This document shows, in pieces, positions 1 to 6,981 of a stretch of 14,976 nt of DNA. The position numbers and the translations under genes were made by a program. This DNA is from Candidatus Fermentibacteraceae bacterium. Its GTDB lineage: Bacteria; Fermentibacterota; Fermentibacteria; Fermentibacterales; JCC-6. Numbering within the stretch: the stretch's first letter is position 1; each line of letters begins with the position of its first letter. The stretch lies in NCBI GenBank assembly GCA_030596465.1, contig JAUVJW010000019.1, positions 1-14,976 of the forward strand. The letters are read 5' to 3'. Under the pieces are notes generated by a model, which did not search any database, was not told the origin of the DNA, and saw nothing but the letters and a program-made list of their open reading frames with translations.

Positions 1-483
1 AGGCTTCCATTCAGGCTTGCCGAGTTTGTTCTGAAGGGCTTCGTATTCCCCTTCTCGAATGTTGGGCAGCTTTGCCCACTCCGGCTTTGAAGCAGCGTAC
101 TCGTAGAGGTAGACTGGTATTTTAAGCTCTTCCCCAACTCTTTTACCCAGTTTTCTGGCCAGATCGGCACATTCTTCCATTGTTATTCCGCTAACCGGAA
201 CAAAAGGGCAGACATCTGTAGCGCCGTGACGGGGGTGGGAGCCGTGCTGTTTGCTCATGTCTATGAGTTTGCCGGCACTTTCAATAACATTGAATGCCGC
301 CTGGAGTACTGCTTCCGGCTCTCCGGCTATTGTGATTACAGTTCTGTTGGTTGCCGCGCCGGGGTCGACATCCAGCACAGATGCCCCGCTGACTGCAGAG
401 GCCGCTTTCACCACAGCATCGATAACTTCCTGATTTCTACCATCGGATATATTTGGTACACACTCTACGATGCGCTTTGCCAT
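1..483 (-). CDS. ftcD: Glutamate formimidoyltransferase, 5'-complete, 3' end beyond window
   Basis: This enzyme of folate and histidine metabolism transfers the formimino group between formiminoglutamate and tetrahydrofolate in the cytoplasm. The visible 161 residues cover most of the N-terminal formiminotransferase subdomain. They begin MAKRIVECVPNISDGRN, continue with LDVDPGAATNRTV (residues 37-49) and reach the signature HPRHGATDVCPFVPV (83-97). His83 lies where the catalytic His of the mammalian enzyme (His82 in the pig protein) is expected. The frame is open to the window edge, so the rest of the gene lies to the left. The start is ATG at 483-481, preceded on the minus strand by an AGGAG Shine-Dalgarno about 7 nt upstream. 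It diverges from the GH84-like gene across an 86-bp spacer. No hut (histidine degradation) gene is visible, so the pathway link is unproven. Family assignment is confident; whether a cyclodeaminase domain follows cannot be seen. Confidence 0.93.
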   Translation of the reverse strand, partial: MAKRIVECVPNISDGRNQEVIDAVVKAASAVSGASVLDVDPGAATNRTVITIAGEPEAVLQAAFNVIESAGKLIDMSKQHGSHPRHGATDVCPFVPVSGITMEECADLARKLGKRVGEELKIPVYLYEYAASKPEWAKLPNIREGEYEALQNKLGKPEWKP

Positions 484-569
484 TTGAACACTCCTGTTTT
501 ATTTTTGTATTCTTATACAATGGAAAACCACTTGAACAGTTCAGGTAACATAACAGTCAGGGGGGTCAA
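484..569. promoter_or_regulatory. Divergent intergenic region between ftcD and the GH84-like gene
   Basis: This AT-rich 86-bp spacer must hold the promoters for both divergent genes. On the plus strand TTGAAC (484-489) and TATTCT (508-513) are separated by 18 bp and would give a leader of about 50 nt for the GH84-like gene. On the minus strand a TATAAG (-10-like) near 510-515 lies upstream of ftcD but lacks a convincing -35. A short perfect inverted repeat, TGAAC-A-GTTCA at 533-543, could be an operator or chance. All of this is pattern matching without expression data. Confidence 0.35.
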
Positions 570-1709
570 GTGTACCACGGAATAGTGGAAGGATACTATG
601 GGAAACCATTTACAGAAAAGCAGAGAAAAATACTTATTGATGAATTGTCACCGCTGAAAAACTCTGCGTATTTCTATGCCCCCAAAGATGATCCCCGGCA
701 CAGACTTCTGTGGCGTGAGTCCTACCCCCGTGAGGAATGGTTGTCTCTTCAGCGTTGTATGAAAGGGGCTGCATCATTTTTCTTTTCTGTAAGTCCGTGG
801 AAGTTTCAGGATCACCAGTGGCCAGTTGCCAGAGAAAAGCTTTTTCGGGCGGCGGATTCGGGAGCGGCGGGTCTTTCAATTCTGTTTGACGATGTACCGG
901 ACAAATCCGCGGGAAAACTGGCTGAGAGACAAATCCATTTTGCAATGAGTGCTCTTGAGGGAACAGATCTTCCTGTGATTCTCTGCCCCTCTGTTTACTG
1001 TGGAGAGTTCCTGGATCGATTCGCGGGGGCAGAAGAGTATCTCCGTGTCTGGCGGGAGATGATTCCTGCTGAGTGGGGTTCTTTCTGGACCGGCCCTATG
1101 GTTGTTTCTGAGGAATTGTCTGATCTGCGACTGGCGGAAGAGCTACTTGGCGGCAAACCTGTTATCTGGGATAATATTCTGGCAACTGATTATTGTCTGC
1201 GCAGGGTTTATCTTGCCGGGTTGAATGGCAGAATATCAGAAGATTATTCGTGGTTCATAAATCCGTCCGAAATATTTCCAGCGGCTCTTCACGGGGCGAT
1301 GGAGCTGAAAGCCGCTTTGGGACAGGAGAGGGAATGGCCTGATCTGCTGGGGAAACACAGCCGGGGGTGGGAACTCATGCAGGAGTTTCATTACCTTCCC
1401 TGGAGGGATGGTGAGACAGGGGGAGAAATTCTTGCGAGACTCTCCGGTGCTATCAACGGTAATGGTGTTGAAGATGCCCTTGCCTGGTTGAACGAGGCAG
1501 TTCCGGAGATGACCGCTTTTGTTGAGTCTGTTCCTCTGCTTGAAGGCGGCTGGGAATTGCTTCCAGTTGCAAGGGATCTTTACCGATCTCTTTCGATAAT
1601 TCGGAGAGCACTTGAGACCGATGACCCCGCCGCTTCTCTTCATTATTTTATGCATACAAGATTGCCCTACGAAAATTCTGTTGCGGCTCTTGCCGCGGGA
1701 AAACACTGA
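570..1709 (+). CDS. GH84-family beta-N-acetylglucosaminidase-like protein, no signal peptide
   Basis: Members of GH84 (NagJ, human O-GlcNAcase) remove beta-linked N-acetylglucosamine by substrate-assisted catalysis. This 379-residue protein opens directly with the family's first strand, GIVEGYYGKPF (residues 4-14), followed by APKDDPRHRLLWRE (37-50). The catalytic acid pair appears as LFDDVPD, with Asp107-Asp108 matching the tandem Asp of the family. Downstream are LCPSVYCG (138-145), FWTGPMVVS (172-180), VIWDN (198-202), TDY (206-208) and the substrate-pocket-type FINPSE (229-234). Only the catalytic barrel and a helical tail are present. There is no signal peptide and no carbohydrate-binding module, unlike secreted clostridial homologues, so a cytoplasmic role in amino-sugar recycling or protein de-GlcNAcylation is inferred. 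The start is GTG at 570 with a G-rich Shine-Dalgarno (560-565) just upstream. The next gene begins 10 bp after its stop, suggesting co-transcription. The true substrate is unknown. Confidence 0.85.
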   Translation: MYHGIVEGYYGKPFTEKQRKILIDELSPLKNSAYFYAPKDDPRHRLLWRESYPREEWLSLQRCMKGAASFFFSVSPWKFQDHQWPVAREKLFRAADSGAAGLSILFDDVPDKSAGKLAERQIHFAMSALEGTDLPVILCPSVYCGEFLDRFAGAEEYLRVWREMIPAEWGSFWTGPMVVSEELSDLRLAEELLGGKPVIWDNILATDYCLRRVYLAGLNGRISEDYSWFINPSEIFPAALHGAMELKAALGQEREWPDLLGKHSRGWELMQEFHYLPWRDGETGGEILARLSGAINGNGVEDALAWLNEAVPEMTAFVESVPLLEGGWELLPVARDLYRSLSIIRRALETDDPAASLHYFMHTRLPYENSVAALAAGKH

Positions 1710-1713
1710 GGAG
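1708..1713 (+). promoter_or_regulatory. Shine-Dalgarno that decides the thyX-like start
   Basis: GAGGAG overlaps the stop region of the GH84-like gene. It directly abuts the in-frame ATG at 1714 (0 nt spacing, unfavourable) but lies 6 nt before the in-frame GTG at 1720 (ideal). It therefore supports GTG 1720, giving a protein starting MKVILAGYN, rather than the longer in-frame extension from 1612 that would overlap the preceding gene by about 100 bp. Confidence 0.65.
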
Positions 1714-1719
1714 ATGGAT

Positions 1720-2970
1720 GTGAAGGTTATTCTGGCCGGATACAATACAGATACAGAGAACGGTTCCGAGACTCCTGAAACAATTTCTGCGGCCTATGCC
1801 AGGATCAGCCGAGATCCTGCGCCCGTAACTGAGCTTCGGAAACAGTCTTCATGTGAAGTAGATCAGGCCAGAAAATCCAACAAAACTATTGTTTACAAAT
1901 ATGGGCATGGTTCCATCGCCGAGCATGCCGTGTTCAACTTCGATATTCTCGGAGTGTCAAGGCTTGCGGCTGAGGCGATTCAATCATTCAGGCTCATCAG
2001 CTTTACAGAGAAATCTCAAAGGTACATCCGGATAGGTGAGGACTGGGTTCTTCCCGAAGAAGTGCGGCAGTATTCTTCCGTGATTTCGAATTTATTTCTG
2101 TGTTATGAGGAGCTTTTAGCTGCTTTACTCAAATCCGGCCTTTCAAAGACAGAAGCCAGAGAAGATGCCCGGTATATTCTTCCACTCGCGACGACTTCTC
2201 AGATGGGCATGACGGTGAATGCCAGGGAATTGGAGCACATGATCCGAAGAATGAAAGCTCATCCGCTTCGTGAAGTGAAGGATATCGCTGAGGCTCTCTA
2301 CTCGGCAGTTCTTCCGGTTGCTCCTTCTCTCATGCTGTTCACGGAACCAACAGAGATGGACAGGATAGCCCACATGCGCCCGGTTCCATTTCCCGCTCAG
2401 GATGATGTTGTGCTTCTCGATTGCGATTCAGACCAGAGGATCGCAGACTGGCTTACGGAGCTTTTTGGCGAGCCTTCCTTTGACACGGTTTACAATCATC
2501 TTGGAATTCATGACGCGCTGCCAAGGTTCTGGGAACTGTTCAGAAGTGATTTCAGGATCACTCTTTCGGCCACAGCCTACGCACAGTTAAAAAGGCACAG
2601 AATGAGTACTCAACTTGTATCCGCTTATGATTCTGCTCTGGGAGTAACAATTCCACCAAGCATTGAGAAGGCGGGGCTGGCAGATTTGTTCAAAAAGGAA
2701 TGTTCAAGGGCTTCTGATGCTTCATCGGAGCTTGGTAGAAATGGAGAGTATCTGCTCACAAACGCTCACCGCCGTCAGGTCAGGATCTGTATTAACGGCA
2801 GAGAGTTTAATCATTTCATCAGGCTTCGGGACGATGCCCATGCTCAGTGGGATATCAGGAAAATCGCCGCCGAAATGATTTCCATGATCAGGGAGAAGGC
2901 TCCACAGACTGTGAAAATGACCTGCGGCAAATCCCGCTGGGAAGAGGTTACCGGAAAGCCTGCTCTATGA
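1720..2970 (+). CDS. Tandem ThyX-domain protein (flavin-dependent thymidylate synthase family)
   Basis: ThyX methylates dUMP to dTMP using FAD and methylenetetrahydrofolate, normally as a homotetramer of about 220-260-residue subunits. This 416-residue protein contains two ThyX-like halves. The first half carries SRDPAPV (30-36), GHGSIAEHAVFNFDILGVSR (62-81), SFTEKSQRY (94-102), ARYILP (150-155) and TVNARELEH (165-173). The second half carries QLKRHRMSTQ (289-298) and then INGREFNHFIRLRDDAHAQW (358-377), with DIR following. The canonical ThyX signature RHR-x7-S is thus split: the first half has the distal S-x2-EKS-x-RY part but Ser-Phe-Arg in place of RHR, while the second half has an intact RHR but not the ExSxRY part. 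The GTG start at 1720 is chosen from Shine-Dalgarno spacing. It is co-directional with the GH84-like gene and overlaps the 3' end of the convergent propeller gene by 23 bp. Family membership is firm. Whether it makes dTMP or has diverged is open, so no symbol is given. Confidence 0.85.
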   Translation: MKVILAGYNTDTENGSETPETISAAYARISRDPAPVTELRKQSSCEVDQARKSNKTIVYKYGHGSIAEHAVFNFDILGVSRLAAEAIQSFRLISFTEKSQRYIRIGEDWVLPEEVRQYSSVISNLFLCYEELLAALLKSGLSKTEAREDARYILPLATTSQMGMTVNARELEHMIRRMKAHPLREVKDIAEALYSAVLPVAPSLMLFTEPTEMDRIAHMRPVPFPAQDDVVLLDCDSDQRIADWLTELFGEPSFDTVYNHLGIHDALPRFWELFRSDFRITLSATAYAQLKRHRMSTQLVSAYDSALGVTIPPSIEKAGLADLFKKECSRASDASSELGRNGEYLLTNAHRRQVRICINGREFNHFIRLRDDAHAQWDIRKIAAEMISMIREKAPQTVKMTCGKSRWEEVTGKPAL

Positions 2971-5782
2971 ATCGGGGTCTGCCCAGTTTGCTGCCCTGAT
3001 AAGTGGGGGTAATTCTGAGCAGAATTGTTCCTCGTTCGCCCATAACATCAGTACCGTAATGCCATGTAAATGTATTGCTGTAGGAATGTGGATTCAGCCC
3101 CAGGGCATTTCCGGATATGGTGGCCTGTCTCCAGCTTTCTCCGTTATCTGAGCTGTAATCAATAGACAGATCGATTGTTCTGCTGTCTCTGTCTCCCAGT
3201 TCAAAGGCAATATCGACTTGTCCTCTCTCTATATCCATATTTGCCATGGTAGCTCTGACAACTACAGGGATATTGGTGTTTTCCAGTGTAATCGGACCAA
3301 TTTTCTCGGATCTTACTGAATCGCCGTCTATGGCAACCAGCCTTATATCCACATCCAGCCTGGAGACCTCCGGAAGGTCAACAGAACTGTTCCAGTTCAG
3401 CATTGTGTTGTAGCGTGAAGGCCCGAAAGGTCCTTTGCTTACCAGGCCTTCCGCAATGTGCCAGGTTTCTTCAATTCCGTGGAGCCTGTATTCGAGATTA
3501 AGAGTAATATCATCACTTTCATTGTCTGTAAGGGCGAAATTCACAGGAACCACCCCGCGGAAAACATCGTACACTGAAGGAGAAGTTATTGTTGCGGAAG
3601 GCTGCGAGTTGTTGTCAAGATGGAATGGGGCTGAAGGGACAGCAATTCCGGTATTCAGGTCGGACGGGAGAGCTTGAAATCTTACCTGATAGCCATCGAA
3701 CCCTGGTAGATCTGTTGAGGATTCCCAGCTAATTTCAAAATCGTATCTGCCTATTCCAGCCTGTTCAGCTTCAATTACCGTTGCGGGATACCAGATATAG
3801 CCGCCATCGGTGCTGTACTGGTATGCAATATCCAGCATATTCTGTTCAGGATCGCTGAGCCTGACACCCAGAACTACTCTGTCCTGTACTTCCGTGGTGG
3901 GGGCTATGATCTGCGCGCTTGGAAGCCTGTCTGTGTCAATGTGAAGCCCATCAATAAAGTACCATGGACCCGGATCAGAATCAGCAGCTCTAATACGAAC
4001 TTTTACGTTATCTACATCTACATGTCCAATATCGTTTACGGCATTCCAGATAACCGGTTCTCCGTAAAACCAGGGCTCTATTTCAATGCTGCTGCCACTG
4101 AGGTGCATAGTTTCCCAGGTGGTTCCATCATCTGTAGAATACTGTGCCTGGAGTTGAATGATATCTCCCTCCATGTCTTCCACTGCATAGCCCAGCCTGT
4201 ATCTGGAATCATCAATTTTCACCGGGGCTTCCATAAGAATCTCCGGCGGTCTGTTGTTATCGATATGAAGGAGTCCTGATGTGCCACTTTCACCTGGCCC
4301 GAAATCAGAGTATGGAGTAATTCTCACAAGACATCTTCTCTGATCCTGACTGGGCAGATCCAGGTTGGAATTCCAGGTTATTGCTCCGGGGTGTTCAGTG
4401 TAATTACGGGTTTCATTCCAGCTGTAACCGGCGTCGATAGAGTAATTGACAGAGATACCGGTCCAATCCGGATTGCTGATGGAATATGGAATAGAGACAG
4501 GCCCGCTGAATTCCCCGGTCAATTGTTCCACCTCAGCCGCCGGGAGGAAATCAGATCCGTAAGAGCCCGAATTGTACTGGTCTCCCAGAGGCAGGGGCCA
4601 CATGCATTTTGTTGAAACATGTGTTACCAATGGATATGCCGACACACAACCGCCTGTACCGATTACAATAAGTTCCATTGTGCCATCCCGGTTCATGTCT
4701 CCCACAACAGGCTGAAAAAGAATACCTCCGGGATTCTTTATCGGATAGCCGTTTACTCTACTGCCTGAGGCATCCCAGGCATAGATACTTCCGTTGCTTG
4801 ATGACGCAATTACGGAAGGACCATTCTCCGTGTAGAAAATTATCGGCTGGAATGGTCTTGAATCGGTGCGGTTGGGCCAGCGCCAGGCTCCAGCGAGAGA
4901 ACCGTCACCATTCAGCAGATAAACGGTGCTGTCAATTGAGGCTACTGCTATTTGAGGAAGTTGAAGTTCAAAATCAACAAGACCAATAGCGGTAGCTCCA
5001 GGTACCGGTCGCTCGTCCATATAGAACGGCCAGCCTTCCTGTTCCTCCCCCAGCAGGCTGTACAGATGAACCCTGCCATCCTGGCTGGCAAAGATAATGT
5101 CAGCCTGTCCGTCTCCATTAACATCGCCTGAAACAGGAATGGTGCCAGTTGGAAATCCTGTGAGTTTGGGCCATCCGGGCAGGTGAAGACCATCCCAGCT
5201 CAGTATGGAAATCTTGCTGTTGTTGGTGGCACAGATCAATCCATCATTAAAGCCACCCCCAAGACTGATTTGTGTGGGCTGGTGTTGCAGTTGCGATTGC
5301 AGATCAACGGGGAAGCCCTGAACATTCTGCCCGCGCAAATTCAGAAGATGAACCATACCATTACCGGTTCCATATGTTATCTCGTATTCACCATCATTGT
5401 TCAGATCAACGGCGGTGATGCTCGTTACTATGTTGCAGTTGTTGTTTACGGGCCATCCAAATACTTCGTTACCCTGAAAATCTACAAGGTGTACGAACCC
5501 ATCGTTATCTGCATAGGCAATTAGAGTTTCTCCTGTTGAACCTGGTATTGCTGCAGGTCGCCAGATAACCCCAGCACCGGCAGAGACAGGAAAACCAGGC
5601 AGTTGAACGCCACCTGAACTCCAGGCACCCAGTCCGGCAGCTCCAAGCGGGATAAAAAGGATTTGTTCAGAGTTACCTCTTGATATCAGTTGAGCATCTC
5701 CCCGCGGGGTTGCATCCAGATGGAGTTCCCACATTGGCAGAATGCCGGAAACAGTTAACAATACTAACGCGATGGCATTCAA
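2948..5782 (-). CDS. Exported beta-propeller (FG-GAP/VCBS type) protein with five Ig/FN3-like repeats
   Basis: This 944-residue protein has a hydrophobic N-terminal leader (residues 1-18) suited to Sec export, with no lipobox and no obvious C-terminal anchor or sorting domain. Residues about 25-405 form a propeller. A G-[FWY]-P element recurs (LPGFPV 61, VFGWPV 107, VQGFPV 154, LPGWPK 201, QEGWPF 248, VNGYPI 343), together with Ca-binding-type DxNxDG loops at 126, 220 and 362. It closes with a MWPLPLGDQYNSG segment typical of such propellers. Residues about 422-944 hold five repeats of roughly 90-110 residues. Four contain a Y-S-x-D-x-G-x2-W motif (447, 548, 656 and 876) and the fourth repeat has a degenerate copy, usually followed by a Trp-x-x-x-x-D-[LV] strand. 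The start is TTG at 5782 with AGGAGG 7 nt upstream; the nearby ATG is out of frame. A role in surface binding or adhesion is inferred only from architecture; no catalytic motif is seen. Confidence 0.85.
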   Translation of the reverse strand: MNAIALVLLTVSGILPMWELHLDATPRGDAQLISRGNSEQILFIPLGAAGLGAWSSGGVQLPGFPVSAGAGVIWRPAAIPGSTGETLIAYADNDGFVHLVDFQGNEVFGWPVNNNCNIVTSITAVDLNNDGEYEITYGTGNGMVHLLNLRGQNVQGFPVDLQSQLQHQPTQISLGGGFNDGLICATNNSKISILSWDGLHLPGWPKLTGFPTGTIPVSGDVNGDGQADIIFASQDGRVHLYSLLGEEQEGWPFYMDERPVPGATAIGLVDFELQLPQIAVASIDSTVYLLNGDGSLAGAWRWPNRTDSRPFQPIIFYTENGPSVIASSSNGSIYAWDASGSRVNGYPIKNPGGILFQPVVGDMNRDGTMELIVIGTGGCVSAYPLVTHVSTKCMWPLPLGDQYNSGSYGSDFLPAAEVEQLTGEFSGPVSIPYSISNPDWTGISVNYSIDAGYSWNETRNYTEHPGAITWNSNLDLPSQDQRRCLVRITPYSDFGPGESGTSGLLHIDNNRPPEILMEAPVKIDDSRYRLGYAVEDMEGDIIQLQAQYSTDDGTTWETMHLSGSSIEIEPWFYGEPVIWNAVNDIGHVDVDNVKVRIRAADSDPGPWYFIDGLHIDTDRLPSAQIIAPTTEVQDRVVLGVRLSDPEQNMLDIAYQYSTDGGYIWYPATVIEAEQAGIGRYDFEISWESSTDLPGFDGYQVRFQALPSDLNTGIAVPSAPFHLDNNSQPSATITSPSVYDVFRGVVPVNFALTDNESDDITLNLEYRLHGIEETWHIAEGLVSKGPFGPSRYNTMLNWNSSVDLPEVSRLDVDIRLVAIDGDSVRSEKIGPITLENTNIPVVVRATMANMDIERGQVDIAFELGDRDSRTIDLSIDYSSDNGESWRQATISGNALGLNPHSYSNTFTWHYGTDVMGERGTILLRITPTYQGSKLGRPRFIEQAFR

Positions 5783-5829
5783 AGGCTAACCTCCTATGGA
5801 TAATACGCACAACAAATAGTTTTCAACCA

Positions 5830-5858
5830 AAAATAGCTGTATAGCACTTTGAGGTCAA
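5830..5858 (-). promoter_or_regulatory. Candidate sigma70-type promoter for the propeller gene
   Basis: On the minus strand TTGACC (5858-5853) and TATTTT (5835-5830) are separated by 17 bp. The predicted start of transcription near 5823 would give a leader of about 40 nt to the TTG start codon. The -35 box shares the short palindrome TTGAGGTCAA (5849-5858) with a forward -35 candidate. Confidence 0.45.
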
Positions 5859-5876
5859 CTACAGTATATATGTAAT
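5849..5876 (+). promoter_or_regulatory. Candidate distal promoter for the envelope-machine operon
   Basis: TTGAGG (5849-5854) and TGTAAT (5871-5876) with a 16-bp spacer form a sigma70-like promoter that would give a leader of roughly 110 nt before the ATG at 5996. Its -35 box overlaps that of the opposing promoter, so the two could exclude each other. A second promoter candidate lies closer to the gene. Confidence 0.35.
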
Positions 5877-5909
5877 CGGCCATCAGGGTTGGCACTATGC
5901 AGGATACTC

Positions 5910-5938
5910 TTGACTGGGGTTCGTTTGTTTGTGATATT
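5910..5938 (+). promoter_or_regulatory. Candidate proximal promoter for the envelope-machine operon
   Basis: TTGACT (5910-5915) and GATATT (5933-5938) are spaced by 17 bp, and the -10 is preceded by TGT (5930-5932), an extended -10 element. The predicted start near 5945 would give a leader of about 50 nt. It is the better-spaced of the two forward candidates. No terminator-like hairpin followed by a T-run was noticed in the spacer 5783-5995. Confidence 0.45.
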
Positions 5939-5995
5939 AAGCTTAATCAGGTGAATAATGGCACTGAATGTATTCATGAAATAAGAAGGAGTCAT

Positions 5996-6973
5996 ATGCG
6001 TTTAACAGTTTGGTTTTTACCTGTTTGTGCAGTTATTGCATTTGCGGGTTCACTTCCATACGCATATGGCGGAGTTGTCAATGCTCCCGATGCCTATGTT
6101 CTCGAACATACCGAGGTAGAAGTCGGGGTTGCCGCCAGTGCGTTTTCTTTCGAGGATTCCCTTGGTGCTTCTAACAGCGATGTAAAACTTACAGGTTATG
6201 TAAGTCTGGGCATACTCAGTTACGGCGAGGTTGGAGCCTCTTACCTTGCTGATGGAGGAGCTGTGCTTAATGCTAAAATTGCTATTCTAAAGGAAGGTAT
6301 TGCTGTACCTGCATTTTCTCTTGGTCTCCAGAACGGTATTGGTGGAGAGCATGTTGACTGTTTCTCCGGTCCGGCGGGAACTGCGGATTCCAGCGGGCGA
6401 TATACTGATATCTGGGACTCTGAGGGAATGTATAATTATGATCATGCCCAGAACTGGTCCGTCTATGGTGTAGCGTCGAAGGATATGCGTTATCTGATTG
6501 GAATGCCTGTTACACTCAATCTTGGTATTGGTATTGGCCGTTTTATAGGAGTAGTTGACGATGGCGCTCTGGGTATTGGCAGTTCTATCGCCAACGGCCT
6601 TTTCGGATCAGCGGTATGGGAGCCCGGTGAGGATTTTTCCGTAGCTTTCGAGATGGATGGGCGGGATTTCAATCTTGGTATGGCCTATGCTGTGGGAAAA
6701 CATGTTAATCTTCATCTCGCGTGGGCTGAGCTGGAGCAGATGGTTTTCCCTCCTGAAGGTCAGAACAAACAGGATGTTATGCAGAATTCCAAGATAACTG
6801 TTGCCGTTTCCGCAGGATTTGGTCCTTTGCTCGGGGCTGGTCGTCTTGAACTGGAGAGAGAGCAGCAGCGTATAGAGAGGGCCAGAACGAGGCTTGACGA
6901 GCTTGAAGCAAGGCGTCGGGCCGCCGAATCCGAGCTTCAGAGGCTTCGCGATCTTCTTGATGAGCCCAGGTAG
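5996..6973 (+). CDS. Exported beta-barrel-like outer membrane protein with C-terminal coiled coil
   Basis: The 325-residue product has a Sec signal peptide (residues 1 to about 25, hydrophobic core WFLPVCAVIAFAG). A long stretch of alternating Gly/aromatic/hydrophobic beta strands follows (about 35-280; for example VEVGVAASAFSF, LTGYVSLGILSYGEVGAS, VTLNLGIGIGRFIG, FNLGMAYAVG, KITVAVSAGFGPLLG), consistent with a small outer-membrane barrel. The last 40 residues (about 283-322) are a strongly charged heptad-like helix rich in Glu, Arg and Leu, predicted to project as a coiled coil. The start is ATG at 5996 with AAGGAG 4 nt upstream. The reading frame extends to 5897, but those codons precede the ribosome site and the signal peptide. 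The next gene starts 8 nt after the stop. No specific family was recognised. By position and topology it could be the outer-membrane anchor of the downstream energised complex; that is inference. Confidence 0.75.
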   Translation: MRLTVWFLPVCAVIAFAGSLPYAYGGVVNAPDAYVLEHTEVEVGVAASAFSFEDSLGASNSDVKLTGYVSLGILSYGEVGASYLADGGAVLNAKIAILKEGIAVPAFSLGLQNGIGGEHVDCFSGPAGTADSSGRYTDIWDSEGMYNYDHAQNWSVYGVASKDMRYLIGMPVTLNLGIGIGRFIGVVDDGALGIGSSIANGLFGSAVWEPGEDFSVAFEMDGRDFNLGMAYAVGKHVNLHLAWAELEQMVFPPEGQNKQDVMQNSKITVAVSAGFGPLLGAGRLELEREQQRIERARTRLDELEARRRAAESELQRLRDLLDEPR

Positions 6974-6981
6974 GTTCAGTA

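Noticed and set aside
533..543. TGAAC-A-GTTCA inverted repeat as an SOS (LexA) box
   Set aside because: The Gram-positive SOS box has a four-base spacer between GAAC and GTTC; here it is one base, so LexA binding is not supported.
226..585. 119-codon plus-strand frame at the left edge
   Set aside because: It lies antisense to ftcD, whose minus-strand translation has clear family signatures.
1612..1719. Longer start for the double-ThyX protein from 1612
   Set aside because: It overlaps the GH84-like coding region, adds a segment with no ThyX similarity, and lacks a ribosome site; the GAGGAG at 1708-1713 fits GTG 1720.
1236..1745. 169-codon minus-strand frame across the GH84/ThyX junction
   Set aside because: It is antisense to two well-supported genes and shows no recognisable motif.
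5897..5995. Upstream in-frame extension of the barrel gene (33 extra codons)
   Set aside because: It would place polar residues before the signal peptide and ignores the AAGGAG just before ATG 5996; it also overlaps the promoter candidate at 5910-5938.
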